Positions 35,729 through 45,605 are shown, numbered from the stretch's first letter. The stretch: 64,000 nucleotides of DNA from Cupriavidus basilensis (GCF_000832305.1 NZ_CP010537.1:1116001-1180000), one strand, 5' to 3'. The notes: a model not told the origin generated them from the letters alone. Made by a program: numbers and translations.

Positions 35729-36505
35729 ATGACCTCGGCATCCACCCCCGAAATCGTCCTGACGCGCGACCAGCATGTTGCGCAGATCGAGATATCCCGC
35801 CCGCCCCATAACTTTGTCGACGCCGATGTCATGCGCCGGCTGGCTGAAACGCTGCTGCAACTCGACGAGGACGATAGCTGTCGCGCCGTTGTGCTGTCGT
35901 CTGGCGTGGGCGCCTTCTGCGCCGGGGCCGATTTCAGCGGCGCCGGCCAGGGCAGTGTCTCGCGCGACCCATCGGCCTTCTACGCACAGGCCATGAAGCT
36001 CTACCGCAACCGCAAGCCCATCGTGGCGGCGGTTGCGGGTGCCGCGATCGGCGCGGGGCTGGGACTGGCGCTGGTGGCGGATTTCCGCATCACATGCCGC
36101 GAAGCGCGCTTCAGCGCCAGCTTCAACAGGCTCGGCTTCCATCCCGGTTTTGGGATGAGCGTGACGCTGCCGCGCCTGGTCGGCGAGCAGCAGGCTGCGC
36201 TGCTGTTGTACACGGGCAGGCGCATCGACGGCGAAGAAGCGGTGCGCATCGGGCTGGCCGACGAACTGGTGGCGCAGGCCGAGGTGCGTGCCCGCGCGCT
36301 GGCGCTCGCGCACGATATCGCGGCCTCGGCGCCACTGGCCGTGGAAAGCACACGCGAGACGCTGCGCCTGGGGCTGGCCGACCGCATCGTGGCGGCCAAC
36401 CAGCGTGAACTGGCCATCCAGCGCGTGCAGTTCGCCACCGCGGATTTCCGCGAAGGCGTGGCGGCGATGGCCGAGCGCCGCGTGCCCGTCTTCCAGCGCC
36501 GCTGA
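35729..36505 (+). CDS. Enoyl-CoA hydratase/isomerase (crotonase) family protein
   Basis: 258 residues from the ATG at 35729. Oxyanion-hole motifs are SSGVGAFCAGADFSGAGQ and KPIVAAVAGAAIGAGLGLAL. The N-terminal RPPHNFVDADVMRRLAETLL is standard for the crotonase fold. It is first in an operon with a class III CoA-transferase (9-bp gap), an acyl-CoA dehydrogenase and a Bug receptor, so it hydrates a CoA-activated unsaturated acid in a dedicated pathway. Substrate unknown. Confidence 0.92.
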   Translation: MTSASTPEIVLTRDQHVAQIEISRPPHNFVDADVMRRLAETLLQLDEDDSCRAVVLSSGVGAFCAGADFSGAGQGSVSRDPSAFYAQAMKLYRNRKPIVAAVAGAAIGAGLGLALVADFRITCREARFSASFNRLGFHPGFGMSVTLPRLVGEQQAALLLYTGRRIDGEEAVRIGLADELVAQAEVRARALALAHDIAASAPLAVESTRETLRLGLADRIVAANQRELAIQRVQFATADFREGVAAMAERRVPVFQRR

Positions 36506-36514
36506 GGGGGCCGC

Positions 36515-37723
36515 ATGCCACATCAGAAACCCGTCTGCGCGGGCCCGCTTGAGGGAATTCGCGTACTCGACCTGACTTCGGTGGTGCTGGGCCCCCTGGC
36601 CACGCAATCTCTGGCCGACCTGGGCGCGGACGTCATCAAGATCGAAGGGCCGGAGGGCGACCTCATGCGCGCCAACGGCGTATCGCGCAACGCCGGCATG
36701 AGTTCGATCTACCTGGCGCTCAACCGCAACAAGCGCTCGGTGGTGCTGGACCTGAAGACACCTGCAGGCGCGGCTGCGCTGCGCCGCCTGATCGCCGGCG
36801 CCGATGTGCTGATCCACAACATGCGCGTGGCCGCCATCGAGCGGCTGGGCTTTGGCTACGGCGCGGTGGCAGCGTTGAACCCGCGCATCGTCTACTGCGT
36901 GGCCACCGGCTTTGGCCAGGACGGCCCGCACCGCGACAAGCCGGCCTTCGACGACATCATCCAGGCCGCTTGCGGGCTGGTGTCGCTGGGCTGCGTCGCC
37001 GGCGGCCGGCCCGAGTACGTGCCTAGCCTGATCGCCGACAAGACCACCGGGATGGCGCTGGCCAACGCGGTGATGGCCGCGCTGCTGCACCGCGAGCGCC
37101 ACGGCAGCGGGCAAGCGGTGGAAGTACCGATGCTGGAAACCATGGCCAGCTTCGTGATGGCCGAGCACCTGGCGGGGTTGACCTTCGAGCCCGCCACCGG
37201 CGCGGCCGGCTATGCGCGCCTGCTGCAGGGCGGGCGGCGGCCGGCGCAGACTGCGGACGGCTGGATCTGCGCGCTACCGTACACGGACCGCCACTGGAAG
37301 GCCTTTTTCCACGCCGTGGGCCGCGATGACCTGGGTGACAAGTACAACATCGCCAGCCGCGCGCAGCGCAACGCCCATATCCGCGCGCTTTACCAGCACC
37401 TCGCGGAAATCACGCCGACCCGTACCACAAAGGCGTGGATGGCGCTGTTCGAGACGCTGGATATCCCCGCCACGCCGATCTATGCGCCGGACGAATTGCC
37501 GACGCATCCGCACCTGGAGGCGGTCGGGCTGTTCCAGCAGACCGAGCATCCCACCGAGGGCCCGTTGCGCGAGATGCGGCCCACGGCGCGCTTCTCCGCC
37601 ACGCCGCTGTCGCTGCGCCGGCACGCGCCCACGCTGGGCGAGCACACCGATGAAGTGCTGCGCGAAGCCGGACTAGCCCCTGAAGACATCGCCCGGGTGA
37701 CGGGCGGCCGGGACGCCGCCTGA
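36515..37723 (+). CDS. CaiB/BaiF class III CoA-transferase
   Basis: 402 residues. PLEGIRVLDLTSVVLGPLAT then DLGADVIKIEGPEGDLMR open the fold; KPAFDDIIQAACGLVSLGCV carries the probable catalytic Asp; GSGQAVEVPMLETMASFVMA is conserved in the family. It transfers CoA between a donor such as succinyl-CoA and a free acid, probably activating the substrate of this operon. Confidence 0.93.
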   Translation: MPHQKPVCAGPLEGIRVLDLTSVVLGPLATQSLADLGADVIKIEGPEGDLMRANGVSRNAGMSSIYLALNRNKRSVVLDLKTPAGAAALRRLIAGADVLIHNMRVAAIERLGFGYGAVAALNPRIVYCVATGFGQDGPHRDKPAFDDIIQAACGLVSLGCVAGGRPEYVPSLIADKTTGMALANAVMAALLHRERHGSGQAVEVPMLETMASFVMAEHLAGLTFEPATGAAGYARLLQGGRRPAQTADGWICALPYTDRHWKAFFHAVGRDDLGDKYNIASRAQRNAHIRALYQHLAEITPTRTTKAWMALFETLDIPATPIYAPDELPTHPHLEAVGLFQQTEHPTEGPLREMRPTARFSATPLSLRRHAPTLGEHTDEVLREAGLAPEDIARVTGGRDAA

Positions 37724-37754
37724 AGCGGCACGCAAACAATCAAGGAGATATTGC

Positions 37755-38921
37755 ATGAACTTCGTACTGGAAGACGAGCACCAGATGCTCAAGGATCTGG
37801 TGGCGCGCTTTGTGCGTGAGCAGTTGATCCCGCTCGAAGCGGGCGTGCTGGCCCGCGAGGCAGAGGGCGGCCAGCTTACGCTGTTGCCGCAGGAGCAGGA
37901 CAAGCTGGACGGACTCTCGCGTGAGCTGGGCCTGTGGGGCCTGGATGCGCCGGCCGAGATGGGCGGCGCCGACTTGCCAGTGGTGGCCATGGTCGGCGTC
38001 AACGAGGAGCTGGGCAAGACCGTCACCCCCTACGACCTGCCGCCCGATTCGCCGAACCTGCGCATGCTGCTCAAGACCGCCGACGCGGCCCAGCGAGCGC
38101 GCTACCTGGAACCGTACGCGCGCGGCGAGACCATCTCCGCCATCGCCATTTCCGAGCCCGGTGCCGGCGGCGACCCGGCCATGATGACCACCCGTGCCGA
38201 ACGCGACGGCGACGACTGGGTGCTCAACGGCCGCAAGATCTGGATCAGCCGCGCTGCCCGCGCCGACTGGACCATCGTGATGGCCGTGACCGACAAGGCG
38301 CGCGGCGCCCGCGGCGGCATCTCCGCGTTTCTGGTCGACCGTGGCACGCCCGGCTTCAAGGTGGAACGGCGCATCCCCATGATCGGCGGCGCCTCCACCT
38401 ACGAGGTGGTGCTGGAGGACTGCCGCGTTGCGCACACGCAGCTGCTCGGCGTGCAAGGCCAGGGCTTCGCGCCGATGCAGGCACGGCTTTCCAGCCGGCG
38501 CGTGCAGATGGCGGCCTGGTGCATTGGCCGCGCCCAGCGCGCGCTGGACATGCTGTGCGAGTACGCGCCGCAGCGCCGGACCTTCGGCGCCGCGCTGGCG
38601 GACCGGCAGGCAATCCAGTGGTGGGTGGCCGATGCCGCCACCCGCATCCACGCCTGTCGCCTGATGACTTACGAGGCCGCGGCACGCATTGACGCCGGCG
38701 ACGAGGCGCGTACCCAGGTCTCGATGATCAAGGTATTCGCCACCGAGATGGCCTGGGACGTGATCGACCATGCCATGCAGGCCTTTGGCGCGATGGGCAT
38801 GACCAAGGAAATGCCGTTGCAGCAGATGGCCAACGAGACGCGGTTGATGCGCATCTACGAAGGCCCGTCCGAAGTGCACCGATGGGTTATCGCGCGGGAT
38901 CTGCTTGGCCTCAAGCGTTAG
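37755..38921 (+). CDS. Acyl-CoA dehydrogenase
   Basis: 388 residues with an AAGGAGA ribosome binding site 9 bp upstream. ISAIAISEPGAGGDPAMMTT and WVLNGRKIWISRAARADWTI are FAD-binding elements; the C-terminus MQAFGAMGMTKEMPLQQMAN then RIYEGPSEVHRWVIARDLLG is the family signature. It desaturates the CoA thioester, feeding the enoyl-CoA hydratase. Third gene of the IclR-controlled operon. Confidence 0.94.
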   Translation: MNFVLEDEHQMLKDLVARFVREQLIPLEAGVLAREAEGGQLTLLPQEQDKLDGLSRELGLWGLDAPAEMGGADLPVVAMVGVNEELGKTVTPYDLPPDSPNLRMLLKTADAAQRARYLEPYARGETISAIAISEPGAGGDPAMMTTRAERDGDDWVLNGRKIWISRAARADWTIVMAVTDKARGARGGISAFLVDRGTPGFKVERRIPMIGGASTYEVVLEDCRVAHTQLLGVQGQGFAPMQARLSSRRVQMAAWCIGRAQRALDMLCEYAPQRRTFGAALADRQAIQWWVADAATRIHACRLMTYEAAARIDAGDEARTQVSMIKVFATEMAWDVIDHAMQAFGAMGMTKEMPLQQMANETRLMRIYEGPSEVHRWVIARDLLGLKR

Positions 38922-39012
38922 CCCGCCGCCAAAGCGAATCACTGAACCACGGAATCACAGACGCACCCGCACTGGCGGAACCCACTGCCAGGCGCAAGAC
39001 CAAGGAGACAAC

Positions 39013-40014
39013 ATGACCCGAACCGTGAACGGTTCCCGGCGCCGCTTCGCCATCCTGGGCGGCACCGCCGTCGCAGCGAGCCTGGCAGGCGCGCCGTTCG
39101 TCGCGCTGGCGCAGCCGCAGGCATTTCCCACCCGGCCGATCCGCTTTATCGTGCCGTTCCCGTCAGGCAGCGGTACCGACATGACCGCCCGCATGTTCGC
39201 CAAGAAGATCGGCGAGCTGACGGGGCAGGGCGTGGTGGTGGAGAACAAGCCGGGTGGCAACGGCTTTATCGGCGTGCAGACGCTGCTCAGCGCGCCGGCC
39301 GACGGATACACGGTGTTTATCGGCAGCAACTCCACGCTGTCCACCAATGCCGCCACCTTCCGCAAGCTGCCTTACGATCCGCTGACCGACTTCACGCCCA
39401 TCACGCTGCTGTCGCGTGGGCCATGCCTGATCATCGTACCGGCCAGCTCGCCGTACCACACGCTCAGGGCGCTGGTGGAGGACGCGCGCAAGCGGCCCGG
39501 CGCGCTCAACTACGGCACCGGCTCGGTGTCGTACACCCTGTACAGCGAATGGCTGAACGAGCAAAGCCGCATGAAGACCACCGGCGTGCCCTACAAGGGC
39601 GCGGGCGACGCGATCAACGGCGTGATGGCCGCCAACGTGGACTTCGCCGTGGTGGATGCCAGCGGCGCGATTGAGCTGGTCAAGGGCGGCAAGGTGCGCG
39701 CGCTGGCTTACACCGCGCCCCAGCGCTCGCCGCTACTGCCGGGCGTGCCGAGCGCGGCCGAAGCCGGCGTGCCGGACTTCCTGGCCTATAACTGGGTGGC
39801 AGCGGCGGTCTCCGCCAGGACACCTGCGCCCATTGCGCAACGCCTTGGCGAACTGTTCGCCCAAGCCGGCGCCGCCGATGACGTCAAGGAGTACTACCAG
39901 CGCCAGTCCACCTCGCTGATCCTGTCCACGCCGGCAGAACTTCGCGACTACCAGAAGGACGAGATCGCGCGCTGGAAGCGGCTGGCGGCGATCGCGAAGA
40001 TCGAGCTGCAGTAA
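39013..40014 (+). CDS. Bug family tripartite tricarboxylate transporter substrate-binding protein
   Basis: 333 residues from the ATG at 39013 behind AAGGAGA. A Tat-like or Sec signal (SRRRFAILGGTAVAASLAGA, ending near ALAQP) exports it to the periplasm. FPTRPIRFIVPFPSGSGTDM and VENKPGGNGFIGVQTLLSAP are diagnostic of Bug proteins. Large Bug families are typical of Cupriavidus and Bordetella. No TctA/TctB genes are present, so it may work with a remote permease or as a sensor. It closes the CoA-pathway operon and probably binds its carboxylate substrate. Confidence 0.93.
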   Translation: MTRTVNGSRRRFAILGGTAVAASLAGAPFVALAQPQAFPTRPIRFIVPFPSGSGTDMTARMFAKKIGELTGQGVVVENKPGGNGFIGVQTLLSAPADGYTVFIGSNSTLSTNAATFRKLPYDPLTDFTPITLLSRGPCLIIVPASSPYHTLRALVEDARKRPGALNYGTGSVSYTLYSEWLNEQSRMKTTGVPYKGAGDAINGVMAANVDFAVVDASGAIELVKGGKVRALAYTAPQRSPLLPGVPSAAEAGVPDFLAYNWVAAAVSARTPAPIAQRLGELFAQAGAADDVKEYYQRQSTSLILSTPAELRDYQKDEIARWKRLAAIAKIELQ

Positions 40015-40406
40015 AGAGTGCGCGGAGACGATGGCGGACACCAGATCCGTTGTCATTGGGTCGCCACCAGAAAGCCGGCGCACGCCGGCAGCCCCCCCTC
40101 GCAGAAGTTCGCATTGCGCTCGGTGGCCATGGCCACCACGCAGCCGCCGCAGCCGCCGCAGCCGATATCGCGGCGGCTGTGCGCTCGCCAAGGCTGCGAG
40201 TCTCGCGTGGCCCGATGTCCGTGGGGCATCGCCAGGTTCTTCGAAATATCAATCAATAAAATTGAACAAGTTATCCGACGAATTCATCACATCGTCGGCC
40301 GGCGCTGCCATAAAGTTCAACCCATGGACGGATCGACGCCAAAGACGACGTTCTAAATAATTCAACCAAATCGCCAGTTCGCCAAATAGCCAAAGAGAGA
40401 GAAATC
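40015..40406. other. Non-coding interval before the cysteine hydrolase gene
   Basis: 392 bp with overlapping short open frames but none supported. It contains a run of CCGCCGCAG-like triplets at about 40142-40166 and an AT-rich stretch near 40245-40275 that could hold a promoter. Confidence 0.45.
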
Positions 40407-41093
40407 ATGACCAACGCCAAGCTCGAAGTCCTGACCCCGCAAAACAGCCAGCTGATTTTCATCGACCACCAGCCGCAGATGGCCTTCGGCGTGCAGTCGA
40501 TGGACCGCCAGGCGATGAAGAACAACGCGGTGGGTTTGGCCAAGGCAGCCAGGATCTTCAATATCCCCACCACCATCACCACGGTGGAGAGCGAGTCTTT
40601 CTCCGGCTATACCTACCCCGAGCTGCTTGACGTATTCCCCGGCCAGCAGACGCTGGAGCGCACCTCGATGAACTCGTGGGACGACCAGAAGGTGCGCGAC
40701 GCGCTGGCCGCCAACGGCCGCAAGAAGATCATCGTGGCCGGCCTGTGGACCGAGGTCTGCAACACCACCTTCGCGCTGTCCGCAATGCACGACAGCGACT
40801 ACGAGATCTACATGGTGGCCGACGCCTCCGGCGGCACCAGCAAGGAAGCGCACGACTACGCCATGCAGCGCATGGTGCAGGCCGGCGTGGTGCCGGTAAC
40901 CTGGCAGCAGGTGCTGCTCGAATGGCAGCGCGACTGGGCGCGCCGCGACAGCTATGACGCCGTGATGAAGCTGGTCAAGGAACACTCGGGCGCCTACGGC
41001 ATGGGCGTGGACTATGCCTACACCATGGTGCACAAGGCCGCGCAGCGCACCGCCACGCCGCACGAGTCGATCGCCCCGGTTCCGGCCCGCTGA
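40407..41093 (+). CDS. Cysteine hydrolase family protein (isochorismatase-like, YcaC type)
   Basis: 228 residues, ribosome binding site AGAGAGA. The catalytic Asp is in LIFIDHQPQMAFGV, Lys in NGRKKIIVAGLWTEVCN and the nucleophilic Cys in TEVCNTTFAL. It is longer than YcaC and ends in a polar tail. Members hydrolyse amides or are of unknown specificity. It sits alone between the Bug operon and the glycine riboswitch. Confidence 0.88.
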   Translation: MTNAKLEVLTPQNSQLIFIDHQPQMAFGVQSMDRQAMKNNAVGLAKAARIFNIPTTITTVESESFSGYTYPELLDVFPGQQTLERTSMNSWDDQKVRDALAANGRKKIIVAGLWTEVCNTTFALSAMHDSDYEIYMVADASGGTSKEAHDYAMQRMVQAGVVPVTWQQVLLEWQRDWARRDSYDAVMKLVKEHSGAYGMGVDYAYTMVHKAAQRTATPHESIAPVPAR

Positions 41094-41200
41094 GATTCGC
41101 GCCCTGAACCCGCAGGAAACTTCCCCAGGCAGTCAGACTAGTGCTACAGTTCCAAGCCATGCCGCCTGGTACTGCCGGGCGGCATCATGCAAAGTTGATA

Positions 41201-41400
41201 TCGGGAGAGACTGCCTGGCCAAGCGCCGGGCGGCGCCGAAGGAGCAACCGCCCCGGAAACTCTCAGGCAAAAGGACCGGTATCACGTTTGAACTCTGAAG
41301 AACCCCGGCGCTCGTCAGCCGGCGGTACCGAAGGAGCAAGCGATCCCCGCCACCCCCAAAGTGGCGTATCGTGAATCTCTCAGGTCAAGGACAGAGGGGG
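41201..41400 (+). ncRNA. Tandem glycine riboswitch
   Basis: Aptamer 1 (about 41201-41279) has GGGAGAGAC, GCGCCGAAGGAGCAACC and GGAAACTCTCAGGCAAAAGG. Aptamer 2 (about 41288-41400) repeats the pattern with GAACTCTGAAGA, TACCGAAGGAGCAAGC and AATCTCTCAGGTCAAGGACA. This tandem layout with a short linker is the standard glycine-sensing architecture. It is followed by an imperfect long hairpin (41396-41432) with no T-run, about 25 bp before the dadA-like start; that hairpin may act in translation control. Confidence 0.95.
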
Positions 41401-41456
41401 CGTCTTTTGCGCATGCCGCGCAAGAGGCCCCCATCCGACGTCCTGGAACCATAGAG

Positions 41457-42725
41457 ATGAAGACAATTGCCGTTATCGGTGGTGGCATCACCGGCGTGAC
41501 CACTGCCTACGCGCTCGCCAAACGCGGTTTCTCGGTCACCCTGCTCGAAAAACACCGCTATGCCGCCATGGAAACCTCGTTCGCCAACGGCGGCCAGCTT
41601 TCCGCTTCCAACGCTGAAGTCTGGACCCACTGGTCCACCATCCTCAAGGGCATCAAGTGGATGCTCAAGAGCGATGCGCCGCTGCTGGTCAACCCGCGCC
41701 CGAGCTGGCACAAGCTGTCCTGGTTCGCCGAGTTCATCGCCGCCATTCCCCACTACCGCAAGAACACCATCGAGACCACGCGCCTGGCGATTGCCGCGCG
41801 TGACCACCTGTTCTCCTGGGCGGCGGCCGAAGGCATCGATTTCGACCTGAAGAAGGAGGGCATCCTCCATATCTATCGCGACAAGGCGGGCTTCGAGCAT
41901 GCGGGCAGGGTGTCGAAGCTGCTGGCCGAGGGCGGCCTTGCGCGCCACGCCGTCACGCCGGAAGAAATGCGCGCCATCGAGCCGACCCTGGCCGGGCAGT
42001 ACTACGGTGGCTATTTCACCCAGAGCGACTCCACCGGCGACATCCACAAGTTCACCAGCGGCATGGCCGCGGCCATCGACCGCCTGGGCGTGCGTTGCCT
42101 GTACAACCAGGATGTCCAGTCGGTCAGCACCGATGGCCGGCAGGTCACCATCGTCAGCGGCGACGGCCGGCAGGCCGAATCGCGCGTGTTCGACGGCGTG
42201 GTCGTCTGTGCCGGCACTGCCAGCCGGGCGCTGGCGGCCAGCCTTGGCGATCGCGTCAACATCTATCCGGTCAAGGGCTATTCGATCACCGTCAACCTGA
42301 ACGACGCGCAAAGCCAGGCGGCCGCGCCCGTCGTGAGCCTGCTTGACGACGAGACCAAGCTGGTCACCAGCCGCCTGGGCGTTGACCGCTTCCGCGTGGC
42401 GGGCACGGCGGAGTTCAACGGCTATAACCGCGACATCCGCGCCGACCGTATCCGTCCGCTGGTGGAGTGGGTCAACCAGTGCTTCCCCGGTGTCAGCACG
42501 CGCAGCGTGGTGCCCTGGGCCGGCCTGCGGCCGATGATGCCTACCATGCTGCCGCGCGTGGGCCGGGGCCGTGCGTCCTGCGTGTTCTACAACACCGGCC
42601 ACGGCCACCTGGGATGGACGCTGTCGGCGGTCACCGCGGACATGATCGGCGATGTGGTGCAGCAAGCCATGGGCGCCAGGCGTGCGCATGGCGTGCAGGA
42701 ACCGGTGGCGCTGGTGACCCCGTAA
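41457..42725 (+). CDS. dadA: D-amino acid dehydrogenase (DadA-like), under a glycine riboswitch
   Basis: 422 residues from the ATG at 41457. N-terminal FAD-binding IAVIGGGITGVTTAYALAKR, then TSFANGGQLSASNAEVWTHW, typical of DadA. The C-terminus WAGLRPMMPTMLPRVGRGRA and NTGHGHLGWTLSAVTADMIG completes the DAO fold. It oxidises D-amino acids (or glycine-like substrates) to 2-oxo acids and ammonia at the membrane, passing electrons to quinone. Its leader is a tandem glycine riboswitch, so glycine rather than D-alanine is the likely inducer or effector. The paralogue usually beside alr is not implied. Confidence 0.9.
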   Translation: MKTIAVIGGGITGVTTAYALAKRGFSVTLLEKHRYAAMETSFANGGQLSASNAEVWTHWSTILKGIKWMLKSDAPLLVNPRPSWHKLSWFAEFIAAIPHYRKNTIETTRLAIAARDHLFSWAAAEGIDFDLKKEGILHIYRDKAGFEHAGRVSKLLAEGGLARHAVTPEEMRAIEPTLAGQYYGGYFTQSDSTGDIHKFTSGMAAAIDRLGVRCLYNQDVQSVSTDGRQVTIVSGDGRQAESRVFDGVVVCAGTASRALAASLGDRVNIYPVKGYSITVNLNDAQSQAAAPVVSLLDDETKLVTSRLGVDRFRVAGTAEFNGYNRDIRADRIRPLVEWVNQCFPGVSTRSVVPWAGLRPMMPTMLPRVGRGRASCVFYNTGHGHLGWTLSAVTADMIGDVVQQAMGARRAHGVQEPVALVTP

Positions 42726-42742
42726 GGGGCCGGCAGGGCGCG

Positions 42743-45169
42743 TTACGCGCCAAGCGCGGCCATATTCTCCACCCGCAAGGTCTGCGGGACCGACAGCGAG
42801 ATATCGGCCGCGCGCAGCCGCTTCAGTATCTCGAACAGCAGGTCGCTCTTGGTCGCGGTGGCGATTCGCGGGCTGCCTACGTAGCCCGTCACGCTAAGCG
42901 TGATCCCGTTCGGCGCCAGCTGGCTGAACGTGACGGATGGCGCGGGCTTGTCGAGGATCGCCTCATTTTCCCGATAGGAGTCGAGCAGCAGTTCGCGCAC
43001 CTGTTCAGGATCGATGTTCAACGGGAAGGTGAGCAGCAGCGTGGCGACGCCTTGCGTGCTGTTGCTCATCGTCACGTTGCGCAGGTTCTGCGAGATCAGC
43101 TGCGAGTTGGGCACGATCACGGTCGAGCGGTCGCCCAGCAGGATCTCTGTTGCGCGCACGTTGATGCGCTTGATGTCGCCTTCCACGCCGCCGATGCTCA
43201 CCATGTCGCCGACCTTCACCGGGCGCTCGGTCAGCAGGATGAGCCCAGACACGAAATTCTTGACGATCTCCTGCAGGCCGAAGCCGATGCCCACGGACAG
43301 CGCGCTGACGATCCAGGCCAGGTTTTCCCATCTGACGCCCAGCAGCGACAGCGTCAGCAACACGATCAGCACATAGCCGATGTTGCTGAACAGCGTGATG
43401 AGCGATGCGCGCAGGCCCGCTTCCATGCAGACCTTCGGCAGTAGTTCCGCGTCCAGCCAGCGCCGCACCGAGCGCAGCAGGCAGGTGCCGACCGAGAGCG
43501 CGATGACCGCGTTCAGGATGCGCTCGGGCATGATGTTGAGGCTGCGCAGCCGCTCGCCGCCGAGCATCGTCAGCAGGCTGTTGAGCAGGTCGCTCGGCGT
43601 GGTGCCGAAGCCGCCGGTCAGCAGCGCGATGACGGCCACCAGGAGCAACAGGCTGGTGCCGATCCCCGAGAGCACCGTCGACGCCTGCGCGAGATGGCTG
43701 TCCCCGAGTCCGAACAACTGCTTGATGACCTTGCCGCTTGGATGGTGCGCGCTGAACACGCTTTCGCAGACGTCGCGGGTCAGTTGCGTCAACAGGTACA
43801 GGCTGCACAGGACGATGTCGATCCAGACAAGCTCGTAGGTCAGGAAGCGCGCGAACGTGATGTAGCCGATCAGCAGCGCCATCAGCGAGGCGACGACCGT
43901 CACCGTTACGCCGGCGTGGATCAGGCCGGCGAAGGTGGAGCGCGCTTCAGGCCGCTCGCCCGCCGCGGCGAGCTTCGTGCGCACACGGTTGGCGCGCAGC
44001 AGCGCCGCGCCGATTGTCAGTACCACCACAAGCGATACCAGGCCGCGGCCTAGCAAGGTCACCTGCAGGCTTGTGTCCGCGGTCCGGTTGAGTTGCTCGA
44101 GCGTGCCGGCGATCAGCAGCAGGCCCGCGAGGACACTTGGGAAAGGACGCATCGCCAGCGCGACCTTGTCGGCGAGCGCCGGCACGCGCCATGAGGGATG
44201 GTGCGTGCACAGCAATGCCCGTCCCAGGCCCGCGATCAGCGCGCTCGTCAGCGTCAGCTTGCCGAGTTCGCTGATCAGGTCCTGCACCTGAGCTGGCAGT
44301 TCGCCCGGCGGGACGAAAGCAAAACACACAACCTGCACCGCGATGGCGGTCGCCGCAACCGTCGCGAGTACCGTGGCAAGCGCGAGCGCGCTGCGCCGCA
44401 GCCGGCTCTCGGGCAAGCGCGTCAGGCAGAACCATGCCAGCGCCCGCTCGATCAGCCGTCGGCCGATGGTCCAGACGCCGATCGCAAGCAGCAGAAGCAG
44501 GGCGGTGACCGTCTGCCGCCCGGGCTGCCAGGCCATGCCCCACAACGGGGTGACTTGCCCCATGAACGCGCTCAGCCGCTGCTGGTCCTCCTGGCTCGGC
44601 GCGAACAACGGCTCCCAGAATGCCGTGCCGAGAATGCTGGCCGACCGCAGCGCGAGCTGGTTCTTCAAGCGGCTGCGCTGCAGCTTGGCGATCTGCTCGC
44701 TCAGGTTGGTGACATTGCCCTTGACCTCGGCCGCTTGCTTCAGTCCGCTGTCCAGTTGGGCCTTGCGCGCGTTCAGGTCCGCCCGCTGCTGTGCGACAGC
44801 AGCCGCCTCTGGCGTGGTGCCGGCGGCGGGCGGCGGCCCGAGCACGTCGAGCTGTGCCTGCAACTGCGCGCGCTGGGGCGTGAGCGCCGCGCTCAGCTTG
44901 TCGACGTCGCTTGCCAACTGGTGGATGGCGTCATCCAGCCCTTCGAGCTGCGTGCCGCTGGTGGGCGACGACGCCAGTTGCTTGATGCGGTCCTGCTCTG
45001 TCTGGAGCCGTTTGAGCTCGGCAACGGCATCCGCGCGCGATGGCGGCCGGGTGGCGGGCGCGTCTGCATTCAAGGTGGTGTCGGCGGTTGCGGCCGGGAG
45101 CGCGGTGGGGATCAGGTGCAATAGCGCAACCAGCACAAGGCTCAGCACGAGCCTGGGGAGTTTGCTCAT
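42743..45169 (-). CDS. MscS-family mechanosensitive channel with DUF3772 domain
   Basis: 808 residues from the ATG at 45169; earlier in-frame starts are possible. A signal peptide (LVLSLVLVALLHLIPTALPA) is followed by a periplasmic coiled-coil DUF3772 region (about 50-190), then about ten membrane helices. The MscS pore and beta domain at the end include SALSVGIGFGLQEIVKNFVS, GLILLTERPVKVGDMVSIGG and VIVPNSQLISQNLRN. It is a large osmotic-safety or solute-release channel of the inner membrane. Transcribed alone. Confidence 0.93.
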   Translation of the reverse strand: MSKLPRLVLSLVLVALLHLIPTALPAATADTTLNADAPATRPPSRADAVAELKRLQTEQDRIKQLASSPTSGTQLEGLDDAIHQLASDVDKLSAALTPQRAQLQAQLDVLGPPPAAGTTPEAAAVAQQRADLNARKAQLDSGLKQAAEVKGNVTNLSEQIAKLQRSRLKNQLALRSASILGTAFWEPLFAPSQEDQQRLSAFMGQVTPLWGMAWQPGRQTVTALLLLLAIGVWTIGRRLIERALAWFCLTRLPESRLRRSALALATVLATVAATAIAVQVVCFAFVPPGELPAQVQDLISELGKLTLTSALIAGLGRALLCTHHPSWRVPALADKVALAMRPFPSVLAGLLLIAGTLEQLNRTADTSLQVTLLGRGLVSLVVVLTIGAALLRANRVRTKLAAAGERPEARSTFAGLIHAGVTVTVVASLMALLIGYITFARFLTYELVWIDIVLCSLYLLTQLTRDVCESVFSAHHPSGKVIKQLFGLGDSHLAQASTVLSGIGTSLLLLVAVIALLTGGFGTTPSDLLNSLLTMLGGERLRSLNIMPERILNAVIALSVGTCLLRSVRRWLDAELLPKVCMEAGLRASLITLFSNIGYVLIVLLTLSLLGVRWENLAWIVSALSVGIGFGLQEIVKNFVSGLILLTERPVKVGDMVSIGGVEGDIKRINVRATEILLGDRSTVIVPNSQLISQNLRNVTMSNSTQGVATLLLTFPLNIDPEQVRELLLDSYRENEAILDKPAPSVTFSQLAPNGITLSVTGYVGSPRIATATKSDLLFEILKRLRAADISLSVPQTLRVENMAALGA

Positions 45170-45605
45170 GGAAAGAGAAATATCTTTGCTGATCGGCTTG
45201 CCGGGCCGGCAATCGCGCAGGTTCGCGTGAATTGCCATGGCTCGTCGGACGGTCGATGGCCGGCGGGCGACGATCAGGATGTTGGGCGGACGCGCGGCGA
45301 TCGGCATGGGAGCCGATCGGAGCGCCGGGGGAGCGATCTTGCCGGCGCGTGCTCTATAGTCAGTCGGACTACTGGCGATGGCGCGTGATTGGCACGCCGC
45401 TTGATACGGGAGAATTGCCTGAAAGAGCCTGAATTATACAGAAGGCATCGCGCCCTTGGTTTTCAGCAGGCAACAGGCGCTTGCGTCACTCGACCTGTGC
45501 CATCCAAGGTTTCACGCGGGCTGCCTGCAAGCTCTGCTATTCTTGGTCAGCCGGTGCTGCCACGGCGTGGGTTTTCATGGCGGTGGTTTATTCCCGTCTG
45601 AGATC
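45170..45605. other. Divergent non-coding interval between MscS and AraC genes
   Basis: 436 bp; the upstream extensions of both neighbouring frames run into it but are not supported. No clear repeat or palindrome was noticed. Confidence 0.45.
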
